A DNA stretch of 64,000 nucleotides. Origin: Linnemannia elongata. Lineage: Eukaryota; Mortierellomycota; Mortierellomycetes; Mortierellales; Mortierellaceae. The position numbers and the translations under genes are program-made. This document shows, piece after piece, positions 56,582-64,000 of the stretch (the stretch's first letter is position 1; every line of letters begins with the position of its first letter). The DNA lies in assembly GCA_036320915.1 (NCBI GenBank), contig JAXBDG010000003.1, forward strand, positions 2,418,001-2,482,000, written 5' to 3'. The notes under the pieces are model-generated. The model had not been told where the DNA came from. It was given only the letters and a program-made list of their open reading frames with translations, and did not search any database.

Positions 56582-58264
56582 GATTGTAAAAGAGTTGTGG
56601 GGTGGGGCTGTATGGATCCGATCCGAAGGAGAGGCGGCGAAGACGAAGACGGCAAGAAGGAAACAAGTAGGGGAGGTAGGTTGACAGGAGTTGAGGGGTT
56701 TCGTTTAGTATTGTGTGGTTTTTTGTTTTTGTCTCGTTGCGATCGAATCCGGGAAGAGCGGGAAGGAACACGGCGTTTCTTGAAACAATCAAAAGAGCAA
56801 GAAGGCGAAGGGAGGAGGGTGGGAGGGAGGCCAAGCACTTAAAGTGAAAAGATGGCGCAGTTGTAAAAATAGGAAAAAAAATAAACAAAGAGTGCGTGTG
56901 GTGTTTGTGTGGTACATCCTCCTGAGAACTCGCCACCATCGATATCGAGGGCCGGGGACTTCTCTCTCTCTCTCTCTCTGGTCTGGTGGCGAGGTCGTTG
57001 TTGCTCGTTGCTTTGTTCCTCCTGCGTCGTGTCGTGTTGTCGAGTTTGTCGGGGGTGATAATGATGCTGTTATATTGCTGAGTTGGCTGAAAATGGGAGC
57101 AAACAGGCGCAAAAAGACTTTGGAAAGGGGGTTGAATCCGAACCCAAAGAGACAGTGACGTCCGTCCTTATCCACTCGAACCGATACAGACCAGCAACCA
57201 AAGTCGCTGGGTCAGGACAGGGAGGGGAGAGGGCTATCCAAGCTCAAGCTCGCGCGCAAAAGTGCAGCAGCTGCTGGCGGGTGGGTGGCAGTGAATCGCG
57301 ATCCGATCTCGTTTCACTTCTCTCGACCTTCCATCTGCTCCCTCATCCTGTCAACAACAACAAAAGGACATCTTGGGGAAGACGAAAAGGCGCCCTGGCG
57401 TACGTATGTGCGCGCGCGCGGTTGTCGACACAGCCAACCAAAAGGAAGGTTGCGTGTGCACAGGCGAAAAGAGGACATAATGTCAGCGTTGCGACCGGCC
57501 AGTGAGCCGTGGAGACGAGGCACGAGTCAAAACAAAAGTGACACCCATAAGGTCGCTGTTGAAGAGACGAGATGAGAACACCCAGGCCAGTCGCTCGCTG
57601 TTTGTCGTTGCTGATGCAAGTGTTGGTGTTGCATACTTGTTCGGTGTCGCTGTTGCTGTTGTTATTGTTACGTTGAGGTGTCGAGTGCGTTGTAATATTG
57701 ATTGATCACGACGGCGGTTGATGCGCAGAATCAGCAGCGAGACACGTAGTAGAAGGTGAAGGACTGGCCAGAGAAGTAGAGGAGGAGTACGGTTCTGGCA
57801 GGCAGGGGAGGATGTCCATCTTGGTGGTGGAGAAGACAGACATACCGAAACTTAGGTGTTGGTTCGAGGGTTGGCTTGATGTAAGCAGACGGACAAACGG
57901 CGACTTGGTCGGTGGGTTCTTGGTTGTTGGTGAAGGGGAGAGGGACAAAAAGGAAGAGGGGGAAGAGAGCGGTGAAGGAAAAGAAGAGGAAAGAAATCAA
58001 AAAAGGGCAAAAAGGAAGGGGAGGGAACAAATACTTGACTCTCAGCAAGGAAGAAGACTCAAGGGGCACGGAGTACGAGTGGAGAGAGAGTGAGACGGAT
58101 GCGAGTGACGGGGATGGATGGATTGAATCAACACAAAGACAAACACACAACGAGGGGGCGCTGACGAAACCTCAAACGAAAGAAAATTTCAAGGGGCCTC
58201 ATTGTACATACACCCATGAAAAATCTGTGACGAAATCATTAACTTAAAAATTGGTGGCAAAAGC
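56582..58264. other. SUB2 upstream region
   Basis: Contains a CT microsatellite (about 56961-56980), a CG alternating stretch (about 57410-57420) and a purine-rich plus strand from about 57930 to 58100. Short open frames on both strands are low-complexity. No confident gene. Confidence 0.5.
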
Positions 58265-58528
58265 TTAATTTTCGTACCATTGTTTGCTGGAGACATGGAT
58301 GCATCGAGCCCAGGCAATGTGGATAAACCAGGCGTCTTCCTCAGAGGAAAGATCCTGTACCTCTAAGAAACAGAAGGGTTGCTGTTCTTGTGAAACACTC
58401 CCTCTATACTCTTGGGGCGAGCATCCGCCTCATTAGCAATGCTCTGGTCAAGCTCTTGACCCAAGTCGTATTGACTAGTCTCGTTAAGCATAGATACGTA
58501 AATGCGCGGGTTGCGCGCCGATGACTTC
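58265..58528 (-). CDS. Last exons of an unidentified minus-strand gene (5' part unresolved)
   Basis: Two exons can be read: 58528-58498 (31 nt, after a CCTGCAG acceptor, ending at a GTATCT donor) and 58362-58265 (after a TTTCTTAG acceptor). Joined in phase they encode EVIGAQPAHLQVQDLSSEED and then AWFIHIAWARCIHVSSKQWYEN before TAA. The second exon is rich in Trp, Ile and His and is clearly coding-like. A further exon ending at the GTATGT donor at 58970 could feed it in phase. A separate open stretch at about 58905-58733 (YVEIKTARERRDVVTLEVL region) is also coding-like but cannot be fitted. The start codon was not found, and no family is recognised. Confidence 0.35.
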
Positions 58529-59504
58529 CTGCAGGAAAGACTTGTGAGTATGTGGAAAGGGAGAAGAGGTAAATGAAAAAGTCAACCAGGCAGAGCCAAA
58601 AATCTCGGGAGATCAGCCACTATCGTTCATGTGACGCATTCTTTTATTATTATTTTTTTTTTCATAGTCGGTACCATGTCTCTCTAACCAACCATTCCCT
58701 TCCTCCGCTCCAACCTTCCACACTTTAATTAATCCTTGTCCGTCTCATCGACTTCGCCTTCTGGTTTGTTGACTCTTAGGACAAATAATCGACCCGGTCG
58801 CAAGGAGAGCACCTCAAGTGTAACCACGTCTCTTCTCTCTCTAGCTGTTTTGATTTCGACGTAGAAACGACAATCGGCACTCTTTCAGCTCACTAATCGA
58901 CAAATACCAACACAGCGACACCCCTACAACCCTAGGATGTCAACAACAATGAAAATCACAAATAACATACATCACTTTCCTTGAAAGTACTGGACGTATT
59001 GGATACGACCTCTGGATTGGCGTTGGTAGAGGATCATACCACGCTGATCGCGTCCTTATTTTGCTATTCCTTTCTTTCTTCAATGGTATCAACTTGTTTG
59101 CATTGTGTAATCAGCAAAAAGAAAGGAAAAGAAATGATCGAATGATCGACGAATTGCGAACTGTGTCAGCCAAACAACCGGTTCTTTTTTAATTTTTATT
59201 TTTTTTTAAGTGTGGTATGTTTTTTTATTCTTTTGGCTGAAAAAAAAAGGCATTGAGGAAAATGATGGCACCGCTATGGTACAGACGAATTGGTACTGAA
59301 ACTAATAAGGTTGAAAAAAAGGGTACTGATGTGACAATTTGACATGAAAAAACGTTGACAGGTCAAATATCAAAGAACGAAGACCTGCGAATTTATTTTT
59401 TTTTTCAATCGAGATATCCTTACAGACCTGCTACAAGGAACTCCCTGATACAAACAAAAAAAACGCCTCCTCTTCCAGTGCGACCATGATCCTGGCAACC
59501 TTTT
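58529..59504. other. Unresolved region with coding-like stretches on the minus strand
   Basis: Probably contains upstream exons of the gene ending at 58265. Good donor-like sites exist at about 58970 (GTATGT) and 59420 (GTAAGG). I could not assemble a continuous frame from an ATG. The right part (59160-59480) is A/T-rich. Confidence 0.35.
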
Positions 59505-60967
59505 TCACTTGTCATCAATGGGAGGGTAGGCACAGATCTTGAGTTGCTTCAGATCTTGCTGAAGCTGACGGATTGCTGGTGGCGCGTTGGCAGAGTGGTC
59601 AATATTCTTGGGTTCCGGGTAGTAGGCCAACCTTGTGGGCTAGGGTTCCAAACAGAGCCCAGCGAGGATTGCCGGGGGCCAAGGTCGCATCACTGTTGTC
59701 GGCGTTCAGGCTGACTGCCAGTTCCAGTTGTTCCAGTTTGGAGCAGGCGGTTTACTGCTGGGAAAATTGGAGGCAGGGTTCCCAGGTTAAGGTTAGTGTG
59801 ACTGGTATCATCGCGGAATGATCACCAGACAATTGTCTCGACGTGTCGCGGGTTCAGCGTGTCGAGCGTAGCTACAACAGCTTCTCTGTCCACAGGAGCG
59901 GTTTCTACAGGATCCAGGATAAACACGTTACGCACATTAGGGTAGTGCTGGTGGATGGTGTTTGCAAGTTCTACCCCGGTCGAGGACATCACTCCGATGG
60001 CCATTGGATTGGGCAGAACCAATGTATTCAACTTCGGGCATTGGCACAAGAAACGAGTGATCAACTCGGCCGAGTAGCTTCCATCGAACTTAGGCAGCCG
60101 CAACTCCAGCAGCGACGACAAGGGGCCCTGTCGCTCTCTCAACGGCTCCAGACCAGCGTCAGCATCATCCGTGGCGGGGAGTTCTGAAACCTGCGCAGGT
60201 TCTGCATTATCAATGACGTACACCAGGCTCAAGCTCTCGATTGATGTAGAGAGGCAATCAAAAGTTTTGTCATAAAAGCAAGAGGGATCTGAAATTCGTG
60301 ATCTACCTCCTCCAGGTGGAAATCCTTAAGGCAATGCAGACAGGACAACGCTCGGATGAGGGTACGGGCAATGAGGCCATTGTTGCAACTGAATCCATGC
60401 AACACTACAGATGTCAGATTAGGGTTGTTGCTGATGACCCAGGCGGCAGGCAGATATGGAAAGAACGCGTCCGGATCCGCCATTGGGAATGGGTGGAAGG
60501 CGTCGTCGCAAGTTACATTGGTTTCCCACTTGAACTGTCAGATCGACTAATGGCTCTAGGTCAATAGGAGTGTAATCTAGTCGACGAGACGGAGCGACTG
60601 ACCATGGAGCGGTGCTCCGAGCAGCTTGTATGGTCGCTTCGAAGAGGATCCAGCAAAAATCAAGTGGGGTGGAGTGAGTCTTGACGGCGGAACGATTTTC
60701 ATTAATCGCTTGGATCGAAGCAGGGGACTCGAGGAATCGGTTGGGGTGCATGGATAGGTACACATCTCCGTAGGCATCGCGGAAGTTGACATTGTTCCAA
60801 ATGAAGTTAGAGGCGGTGGTCCTGAACATACGGTTGACCAAGCTAAGAGAGAGCTGGTCGGTCATACTGGTGAGCTTCTCCATAACAGCTTCGCGCATCT
60901 CGGGGATCCTGAAGAATAATTTAGAGTCGGCTGGCGAGTTGCCTTCGGCGGGAAGCTTTTCAGACAT
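59505..60967 (-). pseudogene. Decayed F-box/LRR protein gene
   Basis: The start at 60967 opens a fungal F-box-type N-terminus (FRIPEMREAVMEKL, LSLVNRMFRTTAS, FIWNNVNFRDAYGDVY). The frame then breaks near 60545, where a one-base shift restores FKWETNVTCDD and the AFFPYLPAAWVISNNPNLTS stretch. It breaks again near 60270 before the CLSTSIESLSLVYVID segment. A stop follows at about 59822. LRR-like sequence (LEQLELAVSLNADN; end LKQLKICAYPPIDDK) continues in other frames with further stops, to the terminal TGA at 59507-59505. No GT-AG introns explain the breaks. F-box/LRR proteins are substrate adaptors of SCF ubiquitin ligases; this copy appears dead unless several sequencing errors are present. 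Confidence 0.75.
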
Positions 60968-62698
60968 GTGCGATATAAGTTTGAGCGTGAAAGTGCGCGT
61001 GTGTTTGTGTGTGCTTGGGAGATAAAGTAATGAGCCAGTTGGGATCGACTATCCTAGCATGCTCATTCAAGGACAGGTTTATCGCTGTACTTGTTTGAGA
61101 TATTTCATGATATGAAGCACGAAGCATTTGATTATGGTATCGCATTTGATCAGTAGCGTATCTCGCCCTCACCCTTTTTCGCGTGGAGAAAAAATGAAGA
61201 GGTAAAAAATTCAAGTGCAGCATCACTTTCTTCGCCGAACAAATGGCGCACGCTTGCTATTTTTCGTTGCTCCTGTTTTCGATTGATCACTTATCTGTCA
61301 TCGACCACACCTTACATCATTCTCGCACTTTCTTTCAGGTCTATAAGAACAACGAGGAGTTTTATTGGCCTTTGAAATGTCTGTGACGAGAACCAATATC
61401 GCGAGGCGTTAACTTTCTGAGTACGACCCTCCCTCCTACATCACTTTTTTTTTCGTCTCCACACGTATATTCAACGCAACCATTTTTTTTGTTTAATATC
61501 AGCAAGCTTTTTTTATTTATAAAGAAAAAATGAACGGTTGACTGAATCTTGATCTACGCGACCGATATCTTCTGCGGCCTCTGTTCATAATAATGACTTT
61601 GCCACTGTTGTTATTATTGTCCATCGCGAGTGAGTTGGGAATTGAATGAGGGAGTTTGTGGGAATAGTGTGAATATGATTTACTCAAAAAGAGGAGAAGA
61701 AGGGTACTTTAGATATCATTGAGGGGAACAAGGGTCTCGGTTTTTATATGATATGTTCTTTGTGTAAGAATATGTCCCCTGGTTCCTGAAAATTCAATTG
61801 TGGGTGTATTGCATGGGTGTTTGTGTGCTATTCCAGACATTGTGCATACGAAGAACAAAGACTAACACAGTGGATATCCACAATGATGTTCGCTGTTCTT
61901 TACGCTTTTTCTTTCATGTGCCAGCCTTAATGAACACAAAGAAAGGGATGATGGTTTTTTTTGCACTTTGTCGCCTGTTTGCCGAGAAGTGAGAAGGAAG
62001 GAAGGTTGCGGAGTGAGAGATCGGGTCTGTTCCAACTCATCAAATTGGCGCTCAGCCTCAGATCTCGCTCCTCACTGCCACAAAATCTTGAGAGGGTCTC
62101 GACCACGACACATAATTTGTCCCACAACGTACAAATGAAGGAAAAAAAAGGGGGGATGCGTCAAAATTGAACTTGAGAGCACCAACACACAGAGACAGGA
62201 CATTGCATGACCACAATGGCACGAAAAGGAAGCCGAATAAGATGCCCCGGGAGTCAATTCACGGCGGGAAGGACAACTATAAAAAAAGGAGACAAATGGA
62301 AGTAACAGTGAAGAGGAAGAGATGCATTAGTTTGTCAAGACGGGCTCTTGGCCATATCGTAACAACTGACCTCCCAGACGTCGTAGAGAGCTGGTAGAGA
62401 AGGACGGAGACACTTTATGGTCCCCATTGAAGGGACATGCTCCTTGCTTCCAGCCACCTGCTTTGCTTCTTCACTTTTGTACAAACGCAGTTCTCTTTCT
62501 TTGCTTTTATTTTCTCGTTCACTCTGTTTTTACCTTTCCCTGTTTTCGCCCAACCTTAGACTTTTTCCCTGTAAACGCCATCTTTGCTTCATCCTTTCAT
62601 ACAAACATACCTCACCCATCCATCCATCCATTCATTTTGATTCTTCCTACTAGTCTACCTCTCCCACCTCTCCCCAAGATCACACAAGCAGAAAGGAA
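60968..62698. other. Intergenic region between the F-box relic and the secreted protein gene
   Basis: 1.7 kb of A/T-rich and pyrimidine-rich sequence. The last 250 bp is a pyrimidine-rich leader typical of highly expressed fungal genes. No gene seen. Confidence 0.55.
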
Positions 62699-63667
62699 AT
62701 GAAGTTCATCTCTTTTGCCTCCGCCATCGCCTTGGCATTGACCGTTGCCGCTACAACTGAGGCTGCACTGTCCCCTGGATGCAACACGTACTTGAACACA
62801 CTTGCAGCCCCAGGCCATCCGCTTGCTAAATGCAGGGTTTACACTGCATTGGGTTTCCCTGCCATTACTGGCGCTCACGACCACGACACCGCCAAGCTAG
62901 AAAAGATCTTGACAACATACTGCGCGACCCCAGCGTGTACAGCAGACCAATATGCCGGAGTCTACAAAGACCTCCAGACAAACTGTGGCGCTGACATGAT
63001 TCCAGAGAACCAAGAGACACTCGGAACTGTTTTGTACATGTGGTAAGATCCGCGAATACGATATGCCTATTAGAAAGCTCGAAAAGAAGCACACTCTAAT
63101 AAGATCAATTGCTCTTCTTCCTGTAGGTACTTGTCGCCAGCACAGAGGGAGGCTGTCTGTTACCAGGATACAACCAAGAATACCCACTGTGTTATCACAT
63201 CCATGAACGAGATGATTGAGCGCGGTCAATTGCCCGATGCCAACATTAATGAGGACGACCTCTATGGATACCTCCAATATGTGACCCCGCTGGCCAACCC
63301 AACCAACATCACCACCACCGCGTTCTGTACCTCCTGCAACCAGCAGGTCGCTAACATCTTTGCCAACTATTACAACAAGAATCCTGCTCCCTTTTCGCTT
63401 CAGTTCGCCCAGAACCTGACCAGCTCATACCTGAACACAGTTCTTTCAGATCAGTACAGAGGCCAATGCGGCGTGACAACATTGGGTTCACCCACTGCGA
63501 CTGGAAACAACAACCCGGGAGCATTTCAACCTACCAATGTGACTGAGGCAGCCGGCGTTAGGCCTCCAGGTCTGGACAATGGTGGTACTGTTATGGGACA
63601 GTCTGTTGGTCTGGCCAGTCTTGTTGGAGCATTGACTCTTGGAGCGAGTATCTTTGCCTTGCTTTGA
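62699..63667 (+). CDS. Secreted, probably GPI-anchored cysteine-containing protein
   Basis: Two exons join to 294 aa: 62699-63042 and 63127-63667, the intron splitting a Trp codon. The signal peptide is about 22 residues (ends TTEA). The mature region contains spaced cysteines (GCNTYL, KCRVY, YCATPACT, NCGAD, VCYQD, HCVI, FCTSCNQQ, QCGVT) and N-glycosylation sequons (NIT, NLT, NVT). The C-terminus is Gly/Ala/Leu-rich and hydrophobic with no basic residue after it, as expected of a GPI-anchor signal. From memory it resembles a domain of unknown function common in Mortierella secretomes (I believe DUF7729), but this needs a search. It is likely a cell-surface or wall protein. Confidence 0.85.
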
Positions 63668-64000
63668 TGAAGGACGGAACACAGCAGAAGAAAGCGAGAG
63701 AAGAGGAACTCACCGCATAGCTTAATCCTCATAGCATTAGATTTACCCTTGCATTGTATTTGCATTCATTAATAACACGCATTTGTCTTTGTGACCATGG
63801 AGACATTGGTATGCATCTGTATTTTTGGTTCATGTGTGCTTTCTGTGTGTCGGAGGAATTGACAAGGTTCAAAGGAAATTGATGGAAATGAGATACTCAA
63901 ACCTTGAGCGAGTAAGAGCGGTTCTTTTTTAGACGCAAACTAAAGCAAGCAAGAAAAGTGAGGGCAGGCATAGGAACAGCGCGTGAGTGGTCCGATGGGA
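63668..64000. other. 3' flank to the end of the window
   Basis: 333 bp after the secreted protein gene; no coding frame or repeat is evident. Confidence 0.6.

Noticed and set aside
59575..59625. A-box-like TTGGCAGAGTGG and a nearby GGGTTCC
   Set aside because: Lies inside the F-box pseudogene in a frame that still encodes recognisable protein; cloverleaf pairing fails.
1..64000. CRISPR arrays, rRNA genes, bacterial-type operons or prophage sequence
   Set aside because: None seen; all confident genes have eukaryotic structure and the direct repeats lack CRISPR spacing.

Overview
The window is nuclear DNA from a filamentous fungus. Genes are split by many short GT-AG introns (mostly about 50-150 bp). 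Intergenic DNA is rich in polypyrimidine, polypurine and long homopolymer runs. The gene content is fungal: an Ede1/Eps15 endocytic scaffold, a TM9/EMP70 protein, a Sub2/UAP56 helicase, membrane-anchored kelch proteins, class A flavin monooxygenases, NST-repeat LRR proteins, F-box/LRR relics and a GPI-type secreted protein. From memory this mix resembles Mortierella-type fungi (Mortierellomycota); that placement is inference. Exon coordinates below were joined by hand from splice signals, frame continuity and paralogue comparison.

Left part (1-14.3 kb): four minus-strand housekeeping-type genes. These are the 5' end of a Q-rich protein (1-594), a TM9 family protein (2585-5429), EDE1 with three EH domains and a UBA domain (6545-11984), and a mitochondrial TPR protein resembling yeast Mgr3 (12624-14296).

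Kelch/monooxygenase region (14.7-29.9 kb): two plus-strand kelch genes, two minus-strand FAD monooxygenases (FMO1, FMO2), two more plus-strand kelch genes and a frameshifted membrane-protein relic. The kelch proteins have the layout of single-pass receptors: signal peptide, kelch ectodomain, one TM helix, cytosolic tail.

Accessory, repeat-rich region (30-41.7 kb): an LRR gene with freshly duplicated repeats, an 8-cysteine small secreted protein, a 5'-truncated LINE flanked by a 13-bp target-site duplication inside an older repeat, an intronless short-chain dehydrogenase and several degenerate repeats. Genes are sparse here.

Second duplicated block (41.7-53 kb): a reduced EDE1 paralogue that lost EH1, the C-terminal tail and UBA, followed by three more FAD monooxygenases (FMO3-FMO5), each containing an 11-nt microexon. 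FMO1-5 share one ancestral gene structure, so they form a family expansion. No backbone synthase (PKS, NRPS, terpene) is present, so I do not call a biosynthetic cluster.

Right part (54.9-64 kb): SUB2, the last exons of an unidentified minus-strand gene, a decayed F-box/LRR pseudogene and a secreted, probably GPI-anchored cysteine-containing protein.

The most interesting signals are the microexon-bearing monooxygenase family, the reduced EDE1 paralogue with its relic exon, the kelch receptor-like array with NPxY-like tail motifs, a possible readthrough or nonsense event in the third kelch gene, and a secreted protein with a hydrophobin-like cysteine order outside the usual taxonomic range of hydrophobins.
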